Assembly (NCBI GenBank): GCA_004570425.1
Contig: SPQJ01000037.1
Location: 1 to 42,471 of the forward strand
Reading direction: 5' to 3'
Length of the DNA stretch: 42,471 nt
From: Bacillus sp. AZ43
GTDB lineage: Bacteria > Actinomycetota > Actinomycetes > Mycobacteriales > Geodermatophilaceae
Made by a program: the position numbers and the translations under genes
The notes under the pieces: generated by a model
What the model saw: the letters and a program-made list of their open reading frames with translations, nothing else
Told to the model about the DNA's origin: nothing
Databases searched by the model: none
Part shown: piece after piece, positions 23,998 to 31,696 of the stretch
How positions within the stretch are numbered: position 1 is the stretch's first letter
Layout: every line of letters begins with the position of its first letter

Positions 23998-24019
23998 GGT
24001 ACCTCAGCAGTGAGGAACC
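23998..24019. promoter_or_regulatory. Operator upstream of the NmrA-marR operon
   Basis: GGTACCTCA (23998-24006) and TGAGGAACC (24011-24019) form an inverted repeat with 8 of 9 positions paired and a 4-base spacer, starting four bases upstream of the operon's GTG. The half-site ACCTCA also occurs in the MarR operator at 8632-8644. Confidence 0.65.
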
Positions 24020-24046
24020 GCGCCGTCAAGGAACGGCCCCGAAAGG

Positions 24047-24982
24047 TCAGCGGAGGCGGGTGCTGAGCCGGACGCTGAGCCCGGCCGGGGAGGGGAGGAC
24101 GTCGACGTGGTCCCAGAGCTTGCGGGCCAGCCACAGGCCCATCCCGCCGGCGGAGAGGTCCGGCCCGTGGGCCGGGACGAAGCCGCTGATCGGGTCGCCG
24201 TAGGAGGTCCCGGCGTCGGAGATCACGCAGACGATGCGCTCCGCGTCGGCCCAGACCCGCGCCGAGACCGGCCGGGCCCCGTGCCGGAAGGCGTTGGCCG
24301 CGATCTCGCTGGCCGCCAGGTGCAGGTCCTCCTGGAGTTCCTTCCCGGGCACCAGGGAGGCGATGACCGCACCGAGCTGGTGGCGGAGCCCCGCCAGCGT
24401 GCGGGCGTCGTCGACGGCGAAGACCGGGTCCCCGTCCTCGACCGGCTCCCGGGGCAACGGCAGCGACGGGATGTAGGAGCTCGGGTCGCGGAACGCCGGG
24501 TTGGCCGTCCAGGACTGGCCCTGGACGAGGACCGGGTGGGTGTGGCCGGCGCTCTCCACGACGGGTGCGGGCAGCCGGCGGCTGTCGTACATGCACACGC
24601 AGGACACCGGGGCGTCGCCCGTGAGCCGGTTGAAGACCGACTCGAACCGCTGGCCCTCGCGCCAGTCGGCCGCCTCGCTGCCGAAGTCGACGTCCGCCAG
24701 GATCCGCAGCCGCCCCGACCCGGCCGACGTGGCGCGCTCCAGGTAGCGGCTGCACGTGCTCAGGGCGTCGGGAGCGCGTGCCCCGAGCAGGCTGAGCCGC
24801 GTGTCGAACTCGACCGCGTGCACCCGCTCGCCCAGCTCGCGGGAGATCAGGGCGACCGTCTCGGGCGGGCAGGTCAGCGCGACCAGGTCACCCGCCTGCA
24901 GGCCGGCGTCCAGGAAGGGCAGGGCCACGGCCAGCAGCTCGGCCTCGCTGCCGACCACCGCAGCGGCGTGCGCACTGCTCAT
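24047..24982 (-). CDS. MEDS-domain protein with anti-sigma-type HATPase domain
   Basis: A 311-residue protein. Residues about 5-165 match the MEDS (DcmR-type sensory) domain, with FLDAGLQAGDLVALTC at the start and VSCVCMYD near its end. Residues about 210-305 are a HATPase_c_2 domain of the kind found in anti-sigma kinases: N-box EIAANAFRHG, G1 box ISDAGTSYGDP, G2 box GGMGLWLA. No dimerisation histidine is seen, so it is more likely a serine kinase or a phospho-switch partner than a classical sensor kinase. ATG 24982 is chosen; the frame is open to 25129 but codon use there is poor. No sigma factor is adjacent. Confidence 0.85.
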   Translation of the reverse strand: MSSAHAAAVVGSEAELLAVALPFLDAGLQAGDLVALTCPPETVALISRELGERVHAVEFDTRLSLLGARAPDALSTCSRYLERATSAGSGRLRILADVDFGSEAADWREGQRFESVFNRLTGDAPVSCVCMYDSRRLPAPVVESAGHTHPVLVQGQSWTANPAFRDPSSYIPSLPLPREPVEDGDPVFAVDDARTLAGLRHQLGAVIASLVPGKELQEDLHLAASEIAANAFRHGARPVSARVWADAERIVCVISDAGTSYGDPISGFVPAHGPDLSAGGMGLWLARKLWDHVDVLPSPAGLSVRLSTRLR

Positions 24983-25151
24983 GTGCTGCTCGCGCCCGTC
25001 CCGCTGGCTGGGGAGGACAGCCGGCGACGAGCACTCCGTCGCTGATCGGTCCACCAGCCCCCCGCGTCGTCCTCCGGCCGGTCGGCGCCGGTCGCTTGAA
25101 CGTTCATTCTGAGCCATGTGCGCAAGCACCGTGCAACCGGGGCGGGCACGA
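24983..25151. other. Intergenic region with short palindrome
   Basis: The 169-base gap between the MEDS gene and the DUF5701-like gene has no convincing coding frame. It holds a perfect 10-base palindrome, TGAACGTTCA, at 25097-25106, in a locally A/T-richer patch likely to be the promoter of the MEDS gene. Confidence 0.45.
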
Positions 25152-25799
25152 TCAGACCGCGTGCGGCTCGCCGCGACGGGCGCCGCAGGACGCGGTTCCG
25201 AGCCAGCTGTGCGGTGCCCCCTGGTAGCACCAGCCGAGCCGGGGACGGCGGGCGCTCACCCACAGCGCCGGCACCCGCTTGTCCCCGGCGCGCGAACCGG
25301 CCAGGGAGAAGCAGTTGCGGCTGCGCAGCACACCCGGGTCGGACACCAGCACCGCCAGGCCCTCGGCGATGGTGAGCGGGGATCGCCCGGCGGCGGCCAG
25401 CCGGGGCAGCACCTCGCCCGGAGGCACGTCGAAGGTGTCGGCGCCCAGGTCGACGTCGAGCAGCAGGTACGGCGAGGCCGGCACGTCGAGCTCGGGCAGC
25501 GGGCGGAACGCGGCGAGGTCGTCGTCGGACATCGTGGTGAAGCCGGCGCCCCCCACCGTGTGGACGGTCTCGAGCACCGGCACGACCGGCAGGTGGGGGA
25601 AGACGACGACGAACGGGATGCCGTCCCGGTCGCGGGGAACCGGCGGGAGCAGGTCGCGCAGCGGCTCCGCGCAGGCCCGGAAGCAGCTCTCCGCCAGCTC
25701 CATCGCCTCGGGCAGGCCGGTCATGACCAGCGCGTCGACCTGCCGGTCGAACTCGAGCTCGGCCTCGGTCGGGCAGGCGGCCACCGGTAACGCGCTCAT
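25152..25799 (-). CDS. Conserved protein, probably DUF5701 family
   Basis: A 215-residue protein without membrane helices. The layout is an N-terminal helical part (FDRQVDALVMTGLPEAMELA), a central VVVFPHLPVVPVLETV strand region, a YLLLDVDLGAD motif, and a C-terminus with PALWVSARRPRLGWCYQG then the motif HSWLGTASCG. I recall this layout for DUF5701 proteins, but cannot confirm it here. No known function. It lies 30 bases downstream of the DUF6986 gene on the same strand, so it is probably the third gene of the malate-synthase operon. Confidence 0.75.
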   Translation of the reverse strand: MSALPVAACPTEAELEFDRQVDALVMTGLPEAMELAESCFRACAEPLRDLLPPVPRDRDGIPFVVVFPHLPVVPVLETVHTVGGAGFTTMSDDDLAAFRPLPELDVPASPYLLLDVDLGADTFDVPPGEVLPRLAAAGRSPLTIAEGLAVLVSDPGVLRSRNCFSLAGSRAGDKRVPALWVSARRPRLGWCYQGAPHSWLGTASCGARRGEPHAV

Positions 25800-25829
25800 G
25801 CGAGCCCTCTCGTACGGGCCGTGCGAGGG

Positions 25830-27080
25830 TCAGCCGGCCGGACGACGGTCGGCGGCCCCTCCGGTTCCCCCGGGCCGCCGGCCAGCAAGACTATCCAGGT
25901 CGGCACGCTCCGGCCCGCCGGAGGCACGAACGTCCGCGTCGTCGACCGCACCGCAGTCCAGACCGCGCAGCACCACGCCGGCCAGCGCCCGGGCGGTGGC
26001 CGGCTCGTCGAGGACGCCGGCGTCGACCCGGTCGAGGTAGGCGGCCAGGCGCGCGCACGCCGCCGGCAGGGCGGCGCGGAAGAACGCGTAGGTGGCGACG
26101 TACCGGGTGACCAGCTGCGCCGGGTGCAGGTCCCAGCCCTGGTAGAGGCCCCGCACGAGTGCACGGCGCACCAGGTGGGCGTGCAGCTGCCACGCGTGGT
26201 GCACCCGGTCCCGGTCGCCGACGGGCAGCACGTTGGTCGAGCCGTCGACGGCGTGCGCGCCGGTGCCGGCCACGGCGACCTGCATCAGGTTCTTGGCGAA
26301 GTCGGCCGCCGGGTGGTTCGACGCCTGGTACTCGGCGGCGATGCCCAGCGCGGCGCTGTAGTCGTACGTGCCGTAGTGCAGGCCGATCAGCCGCGGCCCG
26401 GCGATGTGCACCATGCGGGCGAGCGCGGCGGTGCCGTCGGCGCCGAGGACGGCCTGCGGCGTCTCGACCTGCAGCTCCAGGTCGAGGCTCACGCCGTGCG
26501 CCGCCTGCAGCGCGTCCAGGACGGTGAGGAACGCCCGCACCTGCTCGACGTCGGTCACCTTCGGCAGCGTGACGACGGCGCGGCCGCGGTCGAGCGCGCC
26601 CAGGAAGAGGTCCAGCGACCGGACGCCGCGCCGCCGGGTGGGCGCCTCGAGGGACTTGCCGCGGATGCCGACCGACGGCGGGGCGGTGCCCGCAGCGGCG
26701 TCGGCGGCCAGGGCCGCGGCCGCCGCGAGCACGTCGTCGTCCTCGTGGTCGGCGGACCGGCGGTAGCCGTCCTCGGCGTCGACCCGGAGATCCTCGATCG
26801 GCTCGTCCGCCAGTTTCGCCCGCACCCGGGGCAGGACCTGCTCGACCAGCTCGGGGTCCAGGCCCAGGTCGGGCAGCCCGTGCTCGTCGAGCGCGTCGAG
26901 CGCGGCCGCACCCCACTCCCCCGCCAGCCCGGGGACGACGGCGTCGGCCGGGACGTAGCAGGTGTGCACGGGCTGCCGCTCCGGCCACTCGCCCGGGTAC
27001 CGCGCCAGCCGCAGGGCGTCGGTGGGCGTCAGGCGCCGGTCCAGCTCCGCGTACAGCTCCTCCGGAAGCGCGCCGTTCAT
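25830..27080 (-). CDS. DUF6986 family protein (CitE/HpcH-like aldolase fold)
   Basis: A 416-residue protein resembling HpcH/HpaI and CitE lyases. The N-terminal phosphate-loop-like motif reads DAEDGYRR (compare DxED in CitE). The candidate metal ligands are the glutamate of LQVETPQAV and the aspartate of HYGTYDYSAALG. A long helical C-terminus follows, ending in a disordered Gly/Arg/Ala tail. ATG 27080 overlaps the TGA of malate synthase (ATGA), so the two are translationally coupled. By fold it should make or break a C-C bond with a 2-oxo acid or acyl-CoA. Glyoxylate is a plausible partner given the neighbours; this is inference. Confidence 0.85.
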   Translation of the reverse strand: MNGALPEELYAELDRRLTPTDALRLARYPGEWPERQPVHTCYVPADAVVPGLAGEWGAAALDALDEHGLPDLGLDPELVEQVLPRVRAKLADEPIEDLRVDAEDGYRRSADHEDDDVLAAAAALAADAAAGTAPPSVGIRGKSLEAPTRRRGVRSLDLFLGALDRGRAVVTLPKVTDVEQVRAFLTVLDALQAAHGVSLDLELQVETPQAVLGADGTAALARMVHIAGPRLIGLHYGTYDYSAALGIAAEYQASNHPAADFAKNLMQVAVAGTGAHAVDGSTNVLPVGDRDRVHHAWQLHAHLVRRALVRGLYQGWDLHPAQLVTRYVATYAFFRAALPAACARLAAYLDRVDAGVLDEPATARALAGVVLRGLDCGAVDDADVRASGGPERADLDSLAGRRPGGTGGAADRRPAG

Positions 27081-28648
27081 TCCACGAGCCCGTAGGCCGG
27101 CAGGGTCAGGAAGTCCGGGAACTCGTCGGCCAGCGCCACCTGCTCGAACAGCGCCCGGGCGTCGTCCAGGCGGTCCAGCTGGCCGATCGCGGCGACCTCC
27201 TCGTCGATGACCCGGCGGACGAGCTCCTCGGTGACGACGTCACCGGTGTCCAGCTCGACGCCGGCGTGGATCCACTGCCAGACCTGCGAGCGGCTGATCT
27301 CGGCGGTGGCGGCGTCCTCCATCAGCCCGTGGATGGCGACGGCGCCGTTCCCGCCCAGCCAGGCCGCCAGGTAGCGCAGGGCCACCTCCACGTTGAGCCG
27401 CAGGCCGGCCAGCGTGCGCCCGCCGGGCACGCCGGGGACGTCGAGCAGCTGCTCGGGCGTGACGTGGACGTCGTCGCGGAGGCGGTCGAGCTGGTTGGGC
27501 CGGTCGCCCAGGACCTCGCCGAAGACCTCGCGGCAGGTCGGCACCAGATCGGGGTGGGCGACCCAGGACCCGTCGAAGCCGTCGCCGGCCTCGCGGGTCT
27601 TGTCCTCGCGGACCTTGGCCAGGGCGCGCTCGTTGGCCTCGGCGTCGCGCCGGCTGGGGATGGCGGCGGCCATGCCGCCGATGGCCAGGGCGCCCCGACG
27701 GTGGCAGACGGCGACCAGCTGCTCGGTGTACGCCCGCATCATCGGCGCGGTCATGGTGACGGCGGCCCGGTCGGGCAGGACGAACTGCGGCCCGGCGTCC
27801 CGGAACACCTTGATGACGCTGAACAGGTAGTCCCAGCGCCCGGCGTTGAGCGCGGCGGCGTGCGACCCCAGCTCGTGGAGCATCTCCTCCATCTCGAACG
27901 CCGCCGGGATGGTCTCGATGAGCATCGTGGCGCGGATCGAGCCCGCCGGGAGGTCGAGCACCTGCTCGGCGTGGTCGAACACCAGCGCCCACAGCCGGGC
28001 CTCGAGGTGGCCCTCCATCTTGGGCAGGTAGAAGTACGGGCCGCTGCCGCGGTCGAGCTGCTCCCGCGCGTTGTGGAACAGGTACAGCCCGGCGTCGACC
28101 AGGGCGCCCACCGTCGGCTCGCCGTCGACCAGCAGGTGCCGCTCGGGCAGGTGCCAGCCGCGCGGGCGCGGGACGATCGTCGGCAGCTCGCCGTCCTCCC
28201 GGAGCCGGTACTCCCGGCCCTCCGGGCTGGTGAAGGACAGCGTGCGGCGGACGGCGTCCTTGAGCACCACCTGCCCGCCGACGACGTTGCGCCAGTGCGG
28301 GGTGTTGGCGTCCTCGAGGTCGGCCAGCCAGACGTTCGCGCCGCAGTTGAGCGCGTTGATCGCCATCTTCGGCTCGGTGGGCCCGGTGATCTCGACCCGG
28401 CGGTCGACCAGGCCGGGCGGCGGCGGGGGCACCTGCCACGCCCCCTCGCGGACGGCGGCGGTCTCCTGCCGGACGTCGATCCGGCGGGCGGCGGCGATCT
28501 CGGCCCGGCGGGTGGCACGGGCGGCCAGCAGCGCATCGCGGTGGGCGCCGAAGCGGGTCTGCAGATCGGCGACGAAGGCCAGCGCCTCCGGCGTCAGGAT
28601 CTCCTCGCCCCGGTCGACCGGCGGGCCCTCCACGCGCACGTCAGCCAT
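27077..28648 (-). CDS. aceB: Malate synthase A
   Basis: A 523-residue enzyme that condenses glyoxylate with acetyl-CoA to malate. The central motif MLIETIPAAFEMEEMLHE contains metal-binding and catalytic acids, GRWDYLFSVIK follows, and the C-terminal HGLMEDAATAEISRSQVWQW carries the catalytic aspartate. Length is normal for the A type. ATG 28648 follows a GGAGGGG site. No isocitrate lyase is in the window. Its divergent neighbours are uricase-pathway genes, so it most likely removes glyoxylate from purine degradation rather than from the glyoxylate shunt; that is inference. Confidence 0.95.
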   Translation of the reverse strand: MADVRVEGPPVDRGEEILTPEALAFVADLQTRFGAHRDALLAARATRRAEIAAARRIDVRQETAAVREGAWQVPPPPPGLVDRRVEITGPTEPKMAINALNCGANVWLADLEDANTPHWRNVVGGQVVLKDAVRRTLSFTSPEGREYRLREDGELPTIVPRPRGWHLPERHLLVDGEPTVGALVDAGLYLFHNAREQLDRGSGPYFYLPKMEGHLEARLWALVFDHAEQVLDLPAGSIRATMLIETIPAAFEMEEMLHELGSHAAALNAGRWDYLFSVIKVFRDAGPQFVLPDRAAVTMTAPMMRAYTEQLVAVCHRRGALAIGGMAAAIPSRRDAEANERALAKVREDKTREAGDGFDGSWVAHPDLVPTCREVFGEVLGDRPNQLDRLRDDVHVTPEQLLDVPGVPGGRTLAGLRLNVEVALRYLAAWLGGNGAVAIHGLMEDAATAEISRSQVWQWIHAGVELDTGDVVTEELVRRVIDEEVAAIGQLDRLDDARALFEQVALADEFPDFLTLPAYGLVE

Positions 28649-28692
28649 CCGACGACCCCTCCCTCGACCAGCGGAACTGGCATCCTCTCACC

Positions 28693-29190
28693 GTGGCCAC
28701 CCTCGACGACTTCAACGACGAGCCCGCCGACCAGGCCGTCCAGGACCTCCGGGCCTGCAACGCCGCCCCGCGCTTCGCCGCGGAGGTCGCGGCCGGACGT
28801 CCCTACCGGGACGTCGAGACGCTGGTGGACCGCGCCGAGGAGGTCGCCCGCGGCCTGCCGTGGGACGACGTGGCGATCGCGCTGGCCGCCCACCCCCGGA
28901 TCGGCGACCGCGTCGAGGGCGGCTCGGCCGAGGCGGAGTCCTCCCGCCGCGAGCAGAGCGCCATGGACGACGCCGACGCCGAGGTGCGGCAGGCGCTGGA
29001 GGAGGGCAACCGCCGCTACGAGGAGCGCTTCGACCACGTCTTCCTGATCCGCGCCTCGGGCCGCTCCCCGCAGGAGATGCTCGCCGAGCTCGAGCGCCGG
29101 CTGGGCAACGACGAGGAGGCCGAGCGCGCCGAGGTCACCGAGCAGCTGGCGCAGATCACCGCGCTCCGCGTCCGGGCGCTGGTGTCATGA
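28693..29190 (+). CDS. uraD: OHCU decarboxylase (2-oxo-4-hydroxy-4-carboxy-5-ureidoimidazoline decarboxylase)
   Basis: A 165-residue enzyme for the third step of urate oxidation, converting OHCU to S-allantoin. Key residues are the catalytic histidine in AAHPRIG (about residue 76), the Glu-Gln pair in RREQSAMDDA and the FLIRASGRS loop. GTG 28693; the gap to the divergent aceB start is only 44 bases, so both promoters overlap there. The TGA overlaps the ATG of uraH. Cytoplasmic. Confidence 0.94.
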   Translation: MATLDDFNDEPADQAVQDLRACNAAPRFAAEVAAGRPYRDVETLVDRAEEVARGLPWDDVAIALAAHPRIGDRVEGGSAEAESSRREQSAMDDADAEVRQALEEGNRRYEERFDHVFLIRASGRSPQEMLAELERRLGNDEEAERAEVTEQLAQITALRVRALVS

Positions 29191-29504
29191 GCGTGTCGAC
29201 GCACGTGCTGGACTCGGTGCTGGGGCAGCCGGCGGTGGGGATCGAGGTCCTGCTGTTCGCCGGCGACGAGGTGCTCGCCGAGGGCGTGACCGACCAGGAC
29301 GGCCGCTGCCGGCTCACCGAGCAGCCGACCGCGGCGGGCCCGCACCGGCTGGTCTTCGCCACGGGGGCCTGGTTCGCCGAGCAGGGCCGCGAGGCCTTCT
29401 ACCCGGAGGTCACGCTGACGTTCTCGGTCACTGAGCCGGCCGACCACCACCACGTGCCCCTGCTGCTCGCCCCGTTCGCGTACTCGACCTACCGGGGTTC
29501 CTGA
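29187..29504 (+). CDS. uraH: 5-hydroxyisourate hydrolase (transthyretin-like)
   Basis: A 105-residue transthyretin-like enzyme that opens 5-hydroxyisourate to OHCU, the second step of urate oxidation. Active-site features are HVLDS at the N-terminus, DGRC in the middle, HVPLLLAPFAYSTYRGS at the end, with the hallmark C-terminal YRGS. ATG 29187 overlaps the uraD stop (ATGA). Full length; acts as a tetramer in the family. Confidence 0.96.
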   Translation: MSVSTHVLDSVLGQPAVGIEVLLFAGDEVLAEGVTDQDGRCRLTEQPTAAGPHRLVFATGAWFAEQGREAFYPEVTLTFSVTEPADHHHVPLLLAPFAYSTYRGS

Positions 29505-29529
29505 TCCTCTGTTCGGCCATCTGCAGGGT

Positions 29530-29555
29530 CCCGCCGCAAGCTTGCGAGTGGCGGG
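29530..29555. promoter_or_regulatory. Nested palindrome upstream of uricase
   Basis: A perfect 12-base palindrome CGCAAGCTTGCG (29535-29546) is enclosed by CCCGCC (29530-29535) and GGCGGG (29550-29555). It lies about 60 bases before the uricase ATG, between uraH and uricase. It could be an operator for a purine-responsive regulator or an attenuating hairpin; no regulator gene is adjacent. Confidence 0.5.
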
Positions 29556-29613
29556 TGGCAGGTGGTCCTTTCTGGGAAACATCTCGGCAACGTCGATCAG
29601 CGAAGGTGCGCGC

Positions 29614-30516
29614 ATGGCGATCGTGCTCGGCCCCAACCAGTACGGGAAGGCGGAGGTCCGCGTCGTCGCGGTCGACCGCGGCACCCCCCGGCACACGTTC
29701 TGGGACCTCAACGTCAGCTCCAGCCTGCGCGGGGACTTCGCCGCCGCCCACACCGCCGGCGACAACGCGCACGTGCTCACCACCGACGCGCAGAAGAACA
29801 CCGTCTTCGCCTTCGCCCGCGACGGCATCGGCACCCCCGAGGAGTTCGGGCTGCGGCTGGCCCGACACTTCGCCGGCTCCTACGACTGGATCTCCGGCGC
29901 CCGGGTCGCCGTCGAGTCCTACGGCTGGGAGCGCATCGCCGTGGGCGGCGCCGAGCACGACCACTCGTTCCGCAAGACAGGCGGCGAGGTGCGGACCGCC
30001 GTCGTCACCGTGGACGGCGACGACGCGCACGTGCTGGCCGGGCTGACCGACCTCGTCGTCCTCAAGACCACCGGCTCGGAGTTCTGGGGCTTCCCCCGCG
30101 ACCGCTACACGACCCTCGCCGAGACCGACGACCGGATCCTGGCCACCGCCGTGACCGCCCGCTGGCGCTACACGGGCACCGACCTCGACTTCGACGCCTG
30201 CTTCGCCGGCGTCCGGACCGCGCTGCTGGAGACGTTCGCCTCGACCCACTCGCTGGCGCTGCAGCAGTCGCTGTACGCGATGGGCGAGGCGGCGCTGGAG
30301 CGGCACCCCGAGGTGGCCGAGATCCGGCTGTCGATGCCGAACAAGCACCACTTCCTGCAGGACCTCTCGGCGTACGGGCTGGAGAACACCCCCGAGGGCG
30401 GCGCGGTGGTCTACCACGCCGACGACCGGCCCTACGGGCTGATCGAGGGCTCCGTCCTCCGTGACGACGTCCCGCCGGCCGACGTCGCCTGGCAGGGCAC
30501 GCCCGGCTTCTGCTGA
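29614..30516 (+). CDS. Urate oxidase (uricase)
   Basis: A 300-residue cofactor-free oxidase that converts urate, oxygen and water to 5-hydroxyisourate and hydrogen peroxide. It has two T-fold modules. Seen motifs are LGPNQYGKAEVRVV with the catalytic lysine, LTTDAQKNTVFAFAR with the partner threonine, GFPRDRYTTL, HSLALQQSLYAMGE and NKHHFL. ATG 29614 is chosen by its GAAGG site and the family N-terminus; an open frame extends upstream but is not family-like. Third gene of the urate cluster. Confidence 0.96.
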   Translation: MAIVLGPNQYGKAEVRVVAVDRGTPRHTFWDLNVSSSLRGDFAAAHTAGDNAHVLTTDAQKNTVFAFARDGIGTPEEFGLRLARHFAGSYDWISGARVAVESYGWERIAVGGAEHDHSFRKTGGEVRTAVVTVDGDDAHVLAGLTDLVVLKTTGSEFWGFPRDRYTTLAETDDRILATAVTARWRYTGTDLDFDACFAGVRTALLETFASTHSLALQQSLYAMGEAALERHPEVAEIRLSMPNKHHFLQDLSAYGLENTPEGGAVVYHADDRPYGLIEGSVLRDDVPPADVAWQGTPGFC

Positions 30517-30518
30517 GG

Positions 30519-30986
30519 TCAGCCGGCCTCGACGCCGATGCCGCCCATCACCACGACGGCGTGGATCCGCACGTCGGCCGCGTGCTCGTCGTGGGTCCGT
30601 GCCACGACGCCGTCGCCACCCATGCCGCCGATCCCGCGGAACCGCCACCAGACCCGCCAGTCCGCCGGCACCCGGACGGCCGCCCCGCACATCAGCACGC
30701 GCAGCGTGAGGTCGATGCCCTGCTCCGGCCGGGGCAGGCCGGTCAGGTCGATCTCGGCGCCGGACATGGCCATGTCCACGCGGACGCGCGACAGCTGCGG
30801 GTTGACCGGTCGCAGCTCCAGGCCGAAGTGGGTCAGCGTCCGCCGAATGCTGCTGGACGACTCGTCGCCCTCGTTCTTGCGCCAGGCGGTCAGCCAGCCG
30901 AGGGCCGCCACCACCGCGTGGAACGCGATCCAGCCGACGATCCACGGCCTGACCGTGCGGAGCAGCGGAGCCGGCGAGCGCCTCAT
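30519..30986 (-). CDS. Small protein with LiaF-like C-terminal beta domain
   Basis: A 155-residue protein. One membrane helix lies at about 12-32 (IVGWIAFHAVVAALGWLTAW). The rest resembles the LiaF/DUF2154 beta-solenoid: AEIDLTGLPRPEQGIDLTLR, then VLMCGAAVRVPADWRV and GGMGGDG. LiaF-type proteins take part in cell-envelope stress sensing in Firmicutes; a similar role here is only a family inference. ATG 30986. The stop lies two bases from that of uricase, so the genes are convergent. Confidence 0.75.
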   Translation of the reverse strand: MRRSPAPLLRTVRPWIVGWIAFHAVVAALGWLTAWRKNEGDESSSSIRRTLTHFGLELRPVNPQLSRVRVDMAMSGAEIDLTGLPRPEQGIDLTLRVLMCGAAVRVPADWRVWWRFRGIGGMGGDGVVARTHDEHAADVRIHAVVVMGGIGVEAG

Positions 30987-31012
30987 GCGTCGAGCCTGCC
31001 ACGATCACGGCC

Positions 31013-31507
31013 GTGGGCGACGAGCGCGAGACGCTGACGTACGAGATGTTCGGGACGGCGAGCCGCGAGCTGGCGGAGGAGGTCGCGGCCTCGGGCTACG
31101 AGCCCGATCTGATCCTGTCGATCGCCCGCGGCGGGCTCTTCCTCGCCGGGGCGCTGGGCTACGCGCTGGACGTGAAGAACCTGTTCACGATGAACGTGGA
31201 GTTCTACACCGGCGTCGACCAGCGGCTCGAGCTGCCGGTGGTGCTGCCGCCGACGCTGGACCGGGTCGACATCACCGGCAGCCGAGTGCTCGTGGCCGAC
31301 GACGTCGCCGACACCGGCAAGACACTGGAGCTGGTCCGGGACTTCTGCGCCGGCTACGTCGCCGAGGTGCGGACGGCGGTGATCTACGAGAAGCCGCAGT
31401 CGGTGGTGAAGGCCGACTTCGTCTGGCGGCGGACCGACCGGTGGATCGACTTCCCGTGGTCGACCCTGCCGCCCGTCGTCCGCCGCAGCGACCGCCCCGG
31501 CCACTGA
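31013..31507 (+). CDS. Phosphoribosyltransferase
   Basis: A 164-residue type I phosphoribosyltransferase, which moves ribose phosphate from PRPP to a nucleobase. The PRPP loop is VLVADDVADTGKTL, with SIARGGLFLAGALGY as the pyrophosphate region. The C-terminal WRRTDRWIDFPW is typical of the Gpt/XprT-like group, so guanine, hypoxanthine or xanthine is the probable base. GTG 31013; CACGAT just upstream could be a -10. Purine salvage would complement the nearby urate pathway, but there is no operon link. Confidence 0.9.
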   Translation: MGDERETLTYEMFGTASRELAEEVAASGYEPDLILSIARGGLFLAGALGYALDVKNLFTMNVEFYTGVDQRLELPVVLPPTLDRVDITGSRVLVADDVADTGKTLELVRDFCAGYVAEVRTAVIYEKPQSVVKADFVWRRTDRWIDFPWSTLPPVVRRSDRPGH

Positions 31508-31553
31508 GACGACGGCGACGGCGGTGGGGAGACCCCACCGCCGTCGCGTCTCA
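31505..31553. terminator. Strong hairpin after the phosphoribosyltransferase gene
   Basis: A 15-base perfect stem, GCGACGGCGGTGGGG (31515-31529) with CCCCACCGCCGTCGC (31533-31547), has a 3-base loop and is flanked by TGAGA/TCTCA. It begins at the stop codon. No T-run follows, as is common for actinobacterial terminators. It may serve the convergent gene at 31697 as well. Confidence 0.75.
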
Positions 31554-31662
31554 GGCCGATCCGGCAGCGCGTCGACGCGCCGGGAACCCCACGGCCGAGC
31601 TGGAGCGGGCTCGTTCCTCCCGCCGTTGCCGCGTTCTTCGGCCGATGGCTGGAACGACTACA

Positions 31663-31692
31663 GCGGAAAGTCGAGAAATCCGCACTTTCCGC
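31663..31692 (-). terminator. Hairpin after the RlmG-like methyltransferase gene
   Basis: Arms GCGGAAAGT (31663-31671) and ACTTTCCGC (31684-31692) pair perfectly over nine bases with a 12-base loop, starting four bases after the minus-strand stop. The 110 bases between this and the hairpin at 31505 hold nothing I can identify. Confidence 0.55.
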
Positions 31693-31696
31693 GGGA

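Noticed and set aside
24983-25129. Longer N-terminus of the MEDS protein from ATG 25129
   Set aside because: Codons in this stretch have poor third-position G/C and run over a palindrome in the likely promoter.
27077-28648. Malate synthase as part of a glyoxylate shunt operon
   Set aside because: There is no isocitrate lyase in the window, and the neighbours are urate-degradation genes.
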